A DNA stretch of 64,000 nucleotides. Origin: Candidatus Synechococcus calcipolaris G9 (lineage in GTDB: Bacteria > Cyanobacteriota > Cyanobacteriia > Thermosynechococcales > Thermosynechococcaceae). Of the stretch, positions 38,188-46,294 are shown in pieces. The stretch is from NCBI RefSeq assembly GCF_029582805.1, contig NZ_JAKKUT010000006.1:50788-114787 (forward strand). Reading direction: 5' to 3'. The translations under genes and the position numbers were made by a program. The number at the start of each line of letters is the position of its first letter. Position 1 is the first letter of the stretch. Below the pieces are notes generated by a model that saw only the letters and a list, made by a program, of their open reading frames with translations, did no database searches and was not told the DNA's origin.

Positions 38188-38330
38188 AACTCACCCGCCA
38201 CCAGCAGTTTTGGGCAATGAGCCGAGTGTAGCATCAGGTCGGGTGTAGCGATTTGTTATAGGTCGTTCTGTCCAGAGGCTTCAAGATGAACGGGCTTCCC
38301 CCAGTGGACGAGTCATTTAAGGAGAAAAGA

Positions 38331-38720
38331 ATGGACGTAAATCTCAAAAAGTTTTTTACTGAAAACGGATTGGTTGATGAGCAGGGCGAGACTTTTGATC
38401 CGCCTTATGATGATGCTGATGGCTGGCGGCGTAGTTTTCGAGCCGCGATCCAGTGCCTGAATTTTATGCTTGATGAGCAAGAGGCGGCTGTGGAGAATCG
38501 CCGGGGCAGTAAGTATTTGATAGGACTAAATGTAATCGGGGATGATTTAATGGAGCCAAAGATTCGGCTTCAGAATTTAGGGCTAAATGTTCAGGAAGAA
38601 GAAGCAAGAATCTGTGATGACTTGGGTTTAGGGTTTTCTACCGTTGATGAACGATATGCCCAAAACCGGGAGTTCATGAAACGAATGCGTCAGAGGAGAG
38701 AAGCTGATGAGCAAAATTAA
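38331..38720 (+). CDS. Hypothetical protein (129 aa)
   Basis: Starts at the ATG 38331 (MDVNLKKFFTENGLVDEQGE), with AAGGAG six bases upstream; an earlier in-frame ATG at 38286 lacks such a site. Acidic and helical, it ends RMRQRREADEQN. The family was not recognised. A 25-codon frame starting at 38707 overlaps its end, and a solitary CRISPR-like repeat follows. Confidence 0.5.
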   Translation: MDVNLKKFFTENGLVDEQGETFDPPYDDADGWRRSFRAAIQCLNFMLDEQEAAVENRRGSKYLIGLNVIGDDLMEPKIRLQNLGLNVQEEEARICDDLGLGFSTVDERYAQNREFMKRMRQRREADEQN

Positions 38721-38784
38721 GATCCCTGAAACTGTTACCCCTGAACAGCTCCAGCGTATTGCTCCGATCTTAACTTTCCATTAA
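38707..38784 (+). CDS. Very short frame, possibly a truncated gene
   Basis: 25 residues (MSKIKIPETVTPEQLQRIAP, then ILTFH) start in an overlap with the upstream gene. Its last residues and stop fall within a CRISPR-like repeat at 38774-38810. This suggests that a second gene of the operon was cut off at this point. It has no recognisable domain. Confidence 0.3.
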   Translation: MSKIKIPETVTPEQLQRIAPILTFH

Positions 38785-38810
38785 CTAAATCCCGGCAACG
38801 GGACTGAAAT
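38774..38810. repeat. Solitary 37-nt CRISPR-like repeat (subtype I-D type)
   Basis: The 37-bp sequence starts CTTTCCATTAACTAA and ends GGGACTGAAAT, with the inverted core TCCCGG-CAA-CGGGA. It has the same length and layout as the Synechocystis pSYSA CRISPR1 (I-D) repeat, which starts CTTTCC and ends CGGGACTGAAAC. No second repeat or cas gene occurs nearby, so this is a single relic or a repeat-mimicking site. Confidence 0.5.
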
Positions 38811-38950
38811 CAAAAAGCTCAGTCACATGAAGCTCTACCCCTATCGCTAGAATTCGGGGTGGAAATAATATTATTCCAAAGAAAAAACACTTGGGCTGTG
38901 GAGCTTGGGCTATTCCTAGATATTTTCTAGGTCATCAGAGCCTCTTTTTC

Positions 38951-41900
38951 TTAGAAAGAGTGAGCGATGGGTATTTTTTGACAGGCTTGGGCTTCCTCTA
39001 TACCAAAATAACCCCCATCACTGACCCCTTTTCCCACGTCTGGAGGGGGATTGGAGCTTGTATCCGTGTTTTTTATATTGGGAGAGTCTTTATTATTACA
39101 AATCGCGGATACAGCTCCAGCAACCTTACGCCGTGCAGCTTCTAGCAACCGTGAACGCACACAGTTAGAATCAAGCGTGATCTTATAGACTCGCGCCAAC
39201 TGTTCCCCCCGCCGCCCTGGACGGGATACCTCGATTTGACCTTGTTCAACGCTAATATTTAACTTTTTCAGTAGCTTGTTGCATATCTCCACCGGTGTCT
39301 GCTCTGGCTTAATCGTCAGCCGTAGCCAGTAGTTAATTTGATTAGCAAACCATAGAGCTGCTGCCTTGATCTTGATTGCCCGTGGGTCAGCATTGCTATA
39401 GGGTTTACCATCCAAAAGGGCAAGAACACCCGTTTTTTCAATCAGAGCCGCCTGGACGAACTTGTAGGGTAGCCGGTGAAAAGCTCGGATATTTGCCCCG
39501 AATATTTTGCTCACCCCGGCGCGATCCTCTTCCTTGGCTCCCAGCAGATTCTCAGCCTTTGCCTGCAAAACTACGCCCCGGCGCATCGCCCCATAATTCT
39601 TGTATATCCCCTCGTACCACTCCAAACAATCATTGAAGTCTATTCCTGGAAATTCTTGGCGGAGCAATACTTTTGATGCGATCACCCGATCCTCGCGGGA
39701 CACGTCTAGGGAATGAGTGAGGGAGATCGCCCATTCAACCGTGTGGATGTCAGGATCAACAACAACCGCCGCCCCTTCCGCTGCATCCTCCCGCCATAGT
39801 TCTTCAATAACAGAATTAAAAAGCTGGCTTGTTTCCTTATCAGCATCAACTTTTTCTCTTTTGACCTTGTGACCCGCCTCCTCTAAACGATTGATTAAAG
39901 CGTGATAGGCGATCTGTTTTTGATTTCCGCTGATTGCCCGTGACGTAGCTAGGTACTCTAAGGTCGCAGCTTCGATTGTCCGCTGGTGGGTGTCTTGGGA
40001 ATCACCGTCAGGATCTAGCAAAAGAGCAAAGCCGTAAGCGTCTGCCAATGCGGCTGCGTTTTGCTGTATCTGGTGAATAATTGCTTTTGGGCGGTAGAGT
40101 GATTCCTCGCCGTTTGTTCGGATAAAAGGCGGAGCAAAGAGAAATCGGGGCACCGGCGGCCGATACCGCCCCAACAACTGCATTTGGCTATCGGTATCGA
40201 GGGAGGGGAAGTATCCCCAAACGCTTTTGAAATAGGCATTTTCAAGGGCAACGTTGCCTTCAATGGAAACGCCGGATTTGACCGAGGGCGAGAGAATTAA
40301 AACGTCGGGCTGATAATCATGGATCCATTGGTCTGGATCAATAAAGAACGAATTAAATGTGCCTTTTTCGTTCGTTTGACTGTCGATCCTGAAGACCTTC
40401 AGTTCAGGTTGCGTGTTACTCAAGACCCGCTCCAACCGTCGGCACTCCTGCTGGGAGGTAGAGACAAACAATAGGGGCTGTCGATCCTTGTCCTGTTTAG
40501 CCGCCTCCAAACGCTCCAATAACGTTTTCCGGAAGCCACTCACCTGCCCCGTCATTGCCGAACACTGCCAGGTTGAACCGTGTTTGAAGTGTTGAAAAAC
40601 TCGGACAGCCTTTGCCTCACTGACCTTTTTCACAAAATCGATCGCCCGATCTGGCAAGCCGTCCTCACTCAGGACGATTGCCCCCTTCTCGGCAGCGTGT
40701 TTGGCGATGGTTCCAAATTTTTCCACGATTTCAGACCACCGGCTTTTAAGGGTATTCCCCTCGACGATGTGATTTACAACTTGGTTAGCCTCGTCAAGAA
40801 TCAGTAGCACCGGCTTGTCTAAAAACCAGGGTGGGATGCAATGCAGAGAATCGGGGCACAAGACAACCCCCCCCTGGTAGCTGATTGTTGCCAGGAGTGC
40901 CTGCTGCTGCTCTGGTGATTTAGAAAAGTCGTGAATATGGGGTAAGTTCCACTTTTGAGCCGTTTGTTTGCCCAGTGAATTGAGGGGTGCAAGGACTAAA
41001 GTGAGCCAGTTTTGCTCCCGTGCGTTTTGCACCCAATTCTCTCCGAGCCGGGTTGTTTTCCCAGAGTTCATCGGAGCCTTAACGACATGAATGGCTCCCT
41101 GGGCTAACGGGGGCAGTTCTGGGAGGTAGGGGCCTTCCGTAACTCGCTCGATCTGGAAGGTCGTCTGCGATAGTTGCTTGATTGTCGAAAGCCCTGTAAA
41201 AATCCGGGCCTCGCGCTGGTAGGTCTCTACATTCCAGGATTGGCACAGTGCCTCCACCAGCCAGGTGGCGGCATTCGCCCCCTGTTTGTAAATAACATCA
41301 TCAATTCCCTTACCTAAAACAGTGTCCCAGACCAGATAGAGGGGCTTGCACTGGCAGCCAACTAAGGCATGACCCAGCTTAATCGCCTGTTTGCGGACGG
41401 CAGCCTGGGTTTTAGCCTTTTCGTCCTGGTCGAAAACGATATATACTCTTCGTCCTGCGGTGGCAAGTTGAGCAATTATCGGGTGTAGGTCGTCTGTTTT
41501 TGGTGTGCGCCACTGGGTAATTCCCCGAATGGCGATCGCCGGTATTCCTTGGGCGAGTAGGCTCAGGGCTTTTTTGAATCCCTCGGTAATGGCGATCTCG
41601 ACGTTGGATCGCTGAATCGTCTGCCAGAAGAATTCGCCGGGTAACGGTTTTAGGTTGTAGCGGCGGTAGATTGCCTGGGCAGTTTGCGCGTCCACCCAAG
41701 GTAAAATCGGCGGCGCAGGACACAAGGCTGGGGTTTCGTATTTGATAACTTTGGTTTTTTGGGTGTTTCCGCCGAAGCCTTGGCTCCGTTTCCGAGGTTC
41801 TTTCGGTTTGAAATAGTAAATGTGAGCCGGAGTCCCATCGAGGTTGCAGCCTGTAGTAGCCCATCCCCCTGCGGCTGCGAACTGATACTTCTTGCGCCAT

Positions 41901-42085
41901 CGGGCAGCGGCAGTGGTTACATAGCTATTTACTTTTTGCGCTTGTACCATGGCTTCCTGAGCCAAGACAACTACAGCTTCTTCCCCCTCAAGCCATTCAA
42001 CGTTTGCCTTAGTGAGCCTGTTGGGGATGCTGGACAGGCGGAACTCTTCTAGGACAAACTCTGGAAAATTTCTCTGAAGAAACAT
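38951..42085 (-). CDS. Plasmid replication protein, CyRepA1-like (DUF3854 / helicase)
   Basis: 1044 residues. The N-terminal third contains a TOPRIM-like DUF3854 part (VEIAITEGFKKALSLLAQG, RRVYIVFDQDEKAKTQ). A helicase ATPase follows, with Walker A KAPMNSGKTTRL near residue 336 and Walker B LLILDEANQV. LGRYRP is an arginine-finger-like motif. This layout is that of CyRepA1-type replication initiators on cyanobacterial plasmids. The start has GGGAG eight bases upstream. Its leader contains strong hairpins and is covered by a terminator pointing the other way, which fits antisense-RNA copy control. Its origin should lie in or near the A/T-rich 42.1-42.6 kb gap. Confidence 0.78.
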   Translation of the reverse strand: MFLQRNFPEFVLEEFRLSSIPNRLTKANVEWLEGEEAVVVLAQEAMVQAQKVNSYVTTAAARWRKKYQFAAAGGWATTGCNLDGTPAHIYYFKPKEPRKRSQGFGGNTQKTKVIKYETPALCPAPPILPWVDAQTAQAIYRRYNLKPLPGEFFWQTIQRSNVEIAITEGFKKALSLLAQGIPAIAIRGITQWRTPKTDDLHPIIAQLATAGRRVYIVFDQDEKAKTQAAVRKQAIKLGHALVGCQCKPLYLVWDTVLGKGIDDVIYKQGANAATWLVEALCQSWNVETYQREARIFTGLSTIKQLSQTTFQIERVTEGPYLPELPPLAQGAIHVVKAPMNSGKTTRLGENWVQNAREQNWLTLVLAPLNSLGKQTAQKWNLPHIHDFSKSPEQQQALLATISYQGGVVLCPDSLHCIPPWFLDKPVLLILDEANQVVNHIVEGNTLKSRWSEIVEKFGTIAKHAAEKGAIVLSEDGLPDRAIDFVKKVSEAKAVRVFQHFKHGSTWQCSAMTGQVSGFRKTLLERLEAAKQDKDRQPLLFVSTSQQECRRLERVLSNTQPELKVFRIDSQTNEKGTFNSFFIDPDQWIHDYQPDVLILSPSVKSGVSIEGNVALENAYFKSVWGYFPSLDTDSQMQLLGRYRPPVPRFLFAPPFIRTNGEESLYRPKAIIHQIQQNAAALADAYGFALLLDPDGDSQDTHQRTIEAATLEYLATSRAISGNQKQIAYHALINRLEEAGHKVKREKVDADKETSQLFNSVIEELWREDAAEGAAVVVDPDIHTVEWAISLTHSLDVSREDRVIASKVLLRQEFPGIDFNDCLEWYEGIYKNYGAMRRGVVLQAKAENLLGAKEEDRAGVSKIFGANIRAFHRLPYKFVQAALIEKTGVLALLDGKPYSNADPRAIKIKAAALWFANQINYWLRLTIKPEQTPVEICNKLLKKLNISVEQGQIEVSRPGRRGEQLARVYKITLDSNCVRSRLLEAARRKVAGAVSAICNNKDSPNIKNTDTSSNPPPDVGKGVSDGGYFGIEEAQACQKIPIAHSF

Positions 42086-42286
42086 TTTTTGACTCCCTTC
42101 GGTTTTCGTGGTGTCCGATAGGGGGGAGCCATGTTCAATTTCGCTGCTACCTTGCGATAGATTGCAAGATATGTCAAAATTTTAGACATGGCATACGTGG
42201 GGCGCTCTAACGTATCGTCGCCAAACAATAAGGTTAGCGTGCCCGACCCCTATCCATAAATTCATAAATATTCAAAAATTATAAAG
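42086..42286. promoter_or_regulatory. Structured leader of the rep gene, candidate antisense-RNA control region
   Basis: The 200 bp before the rep start contain nested inverted repeats: CTTGC/GCAAG (42153-42170), ATGTC/GACAT about A/T (42172-42190), and a bulged long stem (GGGGCGCTCTAAC against GTTAGCG...ACCCC, 42201-42252). A terminator at 42287-42317 ends a transcript from the opposite strand, running away from the rep gene. Together these suggest a small counter-transcribed RNA. No promoter for it was confirmed. Confidence 0.4.
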
Positions 42287-42317
42287 CCCTAGCTGTTTGC
42301 AGTTAGGGTTTTTTTTT
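42287..42317 (+). terminator. Rho-independent terminator
   Basis: CCCTAGCTG-TTTG-CAGTTAGGG forms a 9-bp stem (one G-T pair) followed by nine T residues. It is oriented for rightward transcription, yet no rightward gene precedes it; the rep gene upstream of it reads leftward. Confidence 0.75.
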
Positions 42318-42600
42318 CGATCACCTCCTCAACAAGGGATTTGCTACTTGGAGTCTAATATAAGTCAGATTGCCTAAAAATGATACAGTTGATTTTTATT
42401 TTTTCAATATGTAAAAATATTTAATTTTGGAATTGTAATGTATTGAAAATATAATTTTTTTATATACTTATCTATCCTTATTTGAAATTTGGACATTAAC
42501 TTTGTAATTTTCTTTTTTTGTAGTTTTATATAAAATTAGAAATTTTTTAATTTTCATTTATGTAACTAAAGCAAGTGCAGATACTTGAATTTCAGAAGTT
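42318..42600. other. Very A/T-rich gap, possible origin of replication
   Basis: This stretch has long A/T runs (such as TTTTTTATATACTTATC and TTTTTTAATTTTCATTTA) and no open frame of note. Its base composition stands out and it adjoins the rep gene leader, so it is a candidate DNA-unwinding element. No iterons were found. Confidence 0.4.
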
Positions 42601-42964
42601 CGAGTCTTGTTAAATCAATGCTCACGAGAAACAAGCGGTAGTTGTGGAAGCCCAGTCTCTTTAGATCGGGGAAGCTTACAGCTATTATCTGGTCTGTGCG
42701 ATTAATCCCCTTTAGCCTATTGATGGTGCTTGCCCAGGTTATCCCTCGGAGCTAGGGTACGAGACTGATTTATGGGAGCCACTAGGAGCCAACTACTACA
42801 ATGGCAATTTGGTCATTACCCGTCGTGTATCTGGATAGATGATTCCGTCTAATTCCAGTTGGTTTTACTGAAGCCTATTCGGTCTTCCATTTCATGACTG
42901 CTGCGAAAAGCAGTATCTTATCTACTCCCTTGCAATAGTCGTAAGGCACAGAAGTCATGACTGC
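42601..42964 (+). other. Non-coding gap with decayed sequence
   Basis: The stretch looks like decayed transposon DNA. The words near 42630-42680 (CGGTAGTTGTGGAAGCCCAG) resemble sequences found at IS200/IS605-type ends. A 37-codon frame at 42725-42838 (GACPGYPSELGYETDLWEPL...) reads like a protein tail with no start. Neither was assigned. Confidence 0.3.
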
Positions 42965-43624
42965 CTAGCCTCTTAACCTGCGACCAGACCAGACCACCCG
43001 CCCCAGAATGGCAAAATCATCAGGGTCAGTTTGCACCGAGATAGAAAAAGGCGGATAAGCACTATTGTCACTAGCAATCAAAAGAGTCTTGCCAGGTTTT
43101 GGTAAGAGCCGCTTCACCATCAACAAAGCATTACAGCGAATCAAATAGATACCCTCCTGGAGAGGGTCAAGCAGCCTTCGAGTAAACAGCAACGAATCGC
43201 CATGGAAGAGAGTAGGTTCCATCGAATCCCCACGAACCGTCAGCAACCCAGCCTCCTGCGGATTGACCTTTAACTCCTGCACCAACCAATCCAGATCCAG
43301 ACTAAGAGCATCGATCGCTCCTTCCGATTCCAAAAACGTCCCCGTCCCGGCCGCCGCCTCCAAATCATACCGAGGAATCAAGACCGTTGGCCGCTCCCGG
43401 TACTTGCCCATCAGCAACCACATCGGATCAACCTCAAATACCTGACAAATCCGAGCTAAGACCTCCGCATCCGGTAGCCTTTCCTCCTTTTCATACCGGA
43501 CTAAACTGCGATGTCCGATGCCAAGCAAATCCGCAAACGTCTGCCGACTCCGTTTGCCGCGCAAATGTAACAACCGCTGTCCGATACCAAGAGAAAATCG
43601 CTGTTCTGGACGATTCATTTTCAA
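42965..43624 (-). CDS. CI/LexA-like repressor (XRE HTH plus S24 peptidase)
   Basis: 219 residues. The N-terminal XRE HTH (RQTFADLLGIGHRSLVRYEK, then RLPDAEVLARI) is followed by an S24 autopeptidase: Ala-Gly cleavage site around residues 92-93, Ser134 in RGDSMEPTLFHGDS and Lys171 in LLMVKRLL. It is divergent from a 134-aa gene across a gap with a TGCCC-GAAT-GGGCA dyad. It probably represses that gene and itself, and cleaves itself after DNA damage. This resembles a prophage or plasmid switch, but no phage genes are nearby. Confidence 0.85.
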   Translation of the reverse strand: MKMNRPEQRFSLGIGQRLLHLRGKRSRQTFADLLGIGHRSLVRYEKEERLPDAEVLARICQVFEVDPMWLLMGKYRERPTVLIPRYDLEAAAGTGTFLESEGAIDALSLDLDWLVQELKVNPQEAGLLTVRGDSMEPTLFHGDSLLFTRRLLDPLQEGIYLIRCNALLMVKRLLPKPGKTLLIASDNSAYPPFSISVQTDPDDFAILGRVVWSGRRLRG

Positions 43625-43629
43625 TAATA

Positions 43630-43643
43630 TGCCCGAATGGGCA
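43630..43643. promoter_or_regulatory. Operator-like dyad of the CI-like repressor
   Basis: TGCCC-GAAT-GGGCA is a perfect 5-bp inverted repeat 6 bp upstream of the repressor start. It lies in the gap shared with the divergent gene at 43697. Its position fits an autoregulatory operator of the HTH-S24 repressor. Confidence 0.5.
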
Positions 43644-43696
43644 AATCATACCACAAAAGCCATGGCAACTTAGGACATAAAGCGAGAGGAAAGGGG

Positions 43697-44101
43697 ATGA
43701 GCGAGATTCGTAGAGCAGATCAGCTACTTGAAAAATTAACCGCCCTAGAGAAACGGGTGGGACGGATACTGATACGTCACAAATTTGGCAAAAAATGGGA
43801 AGCCATGACCGAGATCGAAAAAGCAGAAGTCATCGCCTACTGTGAGCAGATCATTGGAGAGCCACAGCCCCTATCGCACTGTACATTACGACCCAACATC
43901 AGCCTAGAGATAAGTCATCTCAAAGTTTGGTCAGTATCAATTGAGTGTGACTGCGAACTTACAGCCCATCGGATTAGCAAATGGGCCGCAACCGTATCAG
44001 CCCTCGTAACCCTTCTAGAGCATTCAGCAGGATACCGAGTACGCTGCCTAGGCTTAAATCCACTTGCCTGGCGGGATGCATTAGATCGGTATGCTAGCTA
44101 G
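43697..44101 (+). CDS. Hypothetical protein (134 aa), divergent from the repressor
   Basis: The ATG at 43697 has AGAGGAAAGGGG just upstream, so it is preferred over an earlier in-frame start. The protein is MSEIRRADQLLEKLTALEKR..., charged in the first third with a hydrophobic C-terminal half containing WAATVSALVTLLEHSAGY. No family was recognised. Position opposite a self-cleaving repressor suggests it is the controlled gene. Confidence 0.55.
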   Translation: MSEIRRADQLLEKLTALEKRVGRILIRHKFGKKWEAMTEIEKAEVIAYCEQIIGEPQPLSHCTLRPNISLEISHLKVWSVSIECDCELTAHRISKWAATVSALVTLLEHSAGYRVRCLGLNPLAWRDALDRYAS

Positions 44102-44115
44102 AACCCCCCCATGAC

Positions 44116-44214
44116 CTAACCTTTGTTTTTCTTGTCCTCCAGGAATTTGATGAGAGTGATCCGATAGCGGTTAGCATCCAGGACGTTGTGGTAGTCCAGA
44201 AATAGGTCGTTCAC
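44116..44214 (-). CDS. Possible 32-aa protein coupled to the relaxase
   Basis: A GTG at 44214 overlaps the relaxase stop (GTGA) and opens a frame of 32 residues, VNDLFLDYHNVLDANRYRIT..., ending KKNKG. The overlap and charged, helical composition are compatible with a small coupled protein. Chance is not excluded. Confidence 0.35.
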   Translation of the reverse strand: MNDLFLDYHNVLDANRYRITLIKFLEDKKNKG

Positions 44215-45461
44215 CGCTCCAGGTCGGGTCGTTTCCGTTGTTGTGGCGGTGGTTGTGGTTGCTGCTTCTCTACGAACTGCTTGGCTTTGCCGACCACTGC
44301 TTTCAGGATTTCTAGGTTTTTTGGGTTGGGTTGATTGCGGTAGATTCGCTTACCTTCCTTGGATGGGATAGCCACACTACTGTAGTCAGGAGCAACCTGA
44401 AAAATGGCTCTATTTTGCTCTGGAAATTCTTGAATTTGGGCGATACAGGCGAGATAATCTTTATCCCATTTTGCTAGTGCAGCCTGTGCCGCTCGTTGCG
44501 CTTGTAATTGTTGCGCTTCTGCTTGCCGTTGAGCATCTAATTTAGCCCGTTCCTCTGCTAATCGTTCGGCTTCTGCTTTCGCTAATTCATCTGCCTGTCG
44601 TTTAGCTTCTGCCTGTCGTTCGGCTTCTAGTTTCGCTAGTTGATCTGCTTGCCGTTTTGCATCAGCATCCCGTTTTGCCTTGGCTTCTTCAGCTAGTTTT
44701 GCTGTGTATTGATCGTAGAGTGATTTATGGTTGTGATTCGCCGTTTCCCACTCCTGCCGAAGCCGTGAGTTTTCGCCCGTTTTCCGCTCGATCGCTATGG
44801 CTGCCACTCCCAGATGCTTCTGGGGCAATCTGTCTTCAATCCCTTGATCTTTCAGTCTGCGGCGATCCACCCTGGTAGTGCTGCCTGTTGCGGCAAGATA
44901 TTCGTTTGCTAATTCTTCCCATTGCTGTCGAATCCAATGGGTTTCTTGAGAGCCAGTTTTTCTGCTATCTAGCTCGTTTGTCTTGCGGGTGAGGGCTGGC
45001 ATATTGTCTACCATCTCGATCTGGCGAGTGGTGAACATAATATGAGCATGGACATTCCGCTGATCGCCTTTTTTGTTTGGCTCATGGATCGCCAGGTCAG
45101 CCGCTACCTGATACCTTTCCATAATGGCTTTGGTGAATTGCCTGGCTAACTGAATCTGGCTTTGCCGATCAAGCTCGGCTGGTAGCCCAATTTGAATTTC
45201 CCTAGCAACACAAGAATTGATGCGTTTCTCTGATTCCTCAGCAAGATTCCATAGAAGCTCTCTCTTGATCCTCACCAGGGGGATTGATTTGGGTAGTAAG
45301 ACCTCGTTATATATGACACCACGTTTGCGGGTATAGTCGTGGGTTTTCTCTTTTCGATGGTCGGTCAACTTCGCTCCGGCTCGATAGGCAGCCGCCGCTA
45401 CTGCGTTCCGCCCTTTAGACCGACTCATTATTTTCATTGAACAATGAAATATACCGCTCAT
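44211..45461 (-). CDS. mobA: MobA/MobL-family relaxase (MOBQ)
   Basis: Conjugative relaxase, 416 residues from the ATG at 45461 (MSGIFHCSMKIMSRSKGRNA); a TTG eight codons upstream is less likely. It has the MobA/MobL start (SAVAAAAYRAG-like), the DYTRKRGVIYNEVLLP segment, and the metal-binding histidine motif NVHAHIMFTTRQ. The C-terminal half is a long charged coiled coil of Lys/Arg/Ala/Glu repeats (KRQADQLAKLEAERQAEA). It would nick oriT and pilot the strand; an oriT lies 40-90 bp upstream. No type IV secretion genes are visible, so the plasmid would be mobilisable rather than self-transmissible from this window. Confidence 0.9.
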   Translation of the reverse strand: MSGIFHCSMKIMSRSKGRNAVAAAAYRAGAKLTDHRKEKTHDYTRKRGVIYNEVLLPKSIPLVRIKRELLWNLAEESEKRINSCVAREIQIGLPAELDRQSQIQLARQFTKAIMERYQVAADLAIHEPNKKGDQRNVHAHIMFTTRQIEMVDNMPALTRKTNELDSRKTGSQETHWIRQQWEELANEYLAATGSTTRVDRRRLKDQGIEDRLPQKHLGVAAIAIERKTGENSRLRQEWETANHNHKSLYDQYTAKLAEEAKAKRDADAKRQADQLAKLEAERQAEAKRQADELAKAEAERLAEERAKLDAQRQAEAQQLQAQRAAQAALAKWDKDYLACIAQIQEFPEQNRAIFQVAPDYSSVAIPSKEGKRIYRNQPNPKNLEILKAVVGKAKQFVEKQQPQPPPQQRKRPDLER

Positions 45462-45496
45462 ACCTATGCCAATGGTTGCTTCCAACGAATGGGGGT

Positions 45497-45547
45497 GCAG
45501 GGGTTCTCCCCTGCCGCACTGAAAACGATAGTTTTCATAAGTGCGCC
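45497..45547 (+). other. oriT: Origin of transfer (oriT), RSF1010-like
   Basis: Two perfect hairpins, GCAGGGG-TTCT-CCCCTGC (45497-45514) and TGAAAAC-GATA-GTTTTCA (45520-45537), are followed directly by TAAGTGCGCC (45538-45547). The last is the core of the RSF1010/R1162 nick region (TAAGTGCGCCCT), which also lies right after an inverted repeat. It sits in the divergent gap just upstream of a MOBQ relaxase gene, as expected. The nick should fall within or right after this core. Confidence 0.8.
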
Positions 45548-45579
45548 TTTCTAAAAAATTTCGGATAAAGGTATTGTAC

Positions 45580-45585
45580 TATAAT
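45580..45585 (+). promoter_or_regulatory. -10 element of a possibly leaderless transcript
   Basis: TATAAT lies only 9 bases before the ATG at 45595, and no Shine-Dalgarno is present between them. A transcript starting about 7 bases after this box would begin almost at the start codon. The -35 (TTTCGG) is weak. Confidence 0.4.
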
Positions 45586-45594
45586 TAGCAAAAA

Positions 45595-46293
45595 ATGGGT
45601 AAGATAAGATTTCTGGTGAGTACGTCAGAGGAACTAAAGAAAAAATTAGAGGCATCCCAGGAGGCATGGTCTAATAGAGATGCTCGTAGATTTAGGAACC
45701 ACTGCCTGATACTACTTGGGTCATGGCTGGAGGATTACCTGAAACGATACCCTGAGCCTCCAACTGATTTGCAGTCGTACCTGGGTGATAAAAATTTTGC
45801 TAAGATTGAACAATTTATTAGTGGTCAGGGAGTGGCAGAAATTATGGTGAAGTCGTTTGCTCAAGAAGATTTTGAGGAATCCTTAGAAAATTTTTTGCAG
45901 GATAAAATAAAGGAGATAAATAAGAATCGTGTTTCGTGGGAGGACGTGATTCGGAATAAATATGACTTGATTGTGGAATCATTGGAGCTTAAAATTTCGC
46001 CAAAAGAAATTCTTCAATTTGTAAATAGCAAGTTAGACCATCCGATTACACAGCGCAAATTAATGACTGTAATCCGCCAGATCAAGCAAGAGAAAGCTGG
46101 TTCGACTAGGAGGCGTAGAACCAGGAAAAAAAGTGCTACTGAATCAAAGCCAGTTGGGTCAGAAAGTGTAAACGTAGAACCTCAACCAAGTGCTACAACT
46201 GCAACTGAATCGGAAAATAAAGACAACTATAGTGACAACTATCGTGAGAATAATCCACGCGCACAAAATAAAATCAACCTAGCTGATATTTGA
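45595..46293 (+). CDS. Hypothetical protein preceding a ParA-type ATPase
   Basis: 232 residues: MGKIRFLVSTSEELKKKLEA... helical in the first 170 residues, a basic patch (STRRRRTRKKSA) near 175, then a low-complexity polar tail. No family was recognised. It is divergent from the relaxase across oriT and one base upstream of parA, which suggests an oriT accessory or a centromere-binding partner of the ATPase. Confidence 0.55.
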   Translation: MGKIRFLVSTSEELKKKLEASQEAWSNRDARRFRNHCLILLGSWLEDYLKRYPEPPTDLQSYLGDKNFAKIEQFISGQGVAEIMVKSFAQEDFEESLENFLQDKIKEINKNRVSWEDVIRNKYDLIVESLELKISPKEILQFVNSKLDHPITQRKLMTVIRQIKQEKAGSTRRRRTRKKSATESKPVGSESVNVEPQPSATTATESENKDNYSDNYRENNPRAQNKINLADI

Positions 46294-46294
46294 A

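Noticed and set aside
38774..38950. A CRISPR array after the repeat at 38774
   Set aside because: No second repeat of 30 nt or more was found downstream within 180 bp, so only a single repeat is reported.
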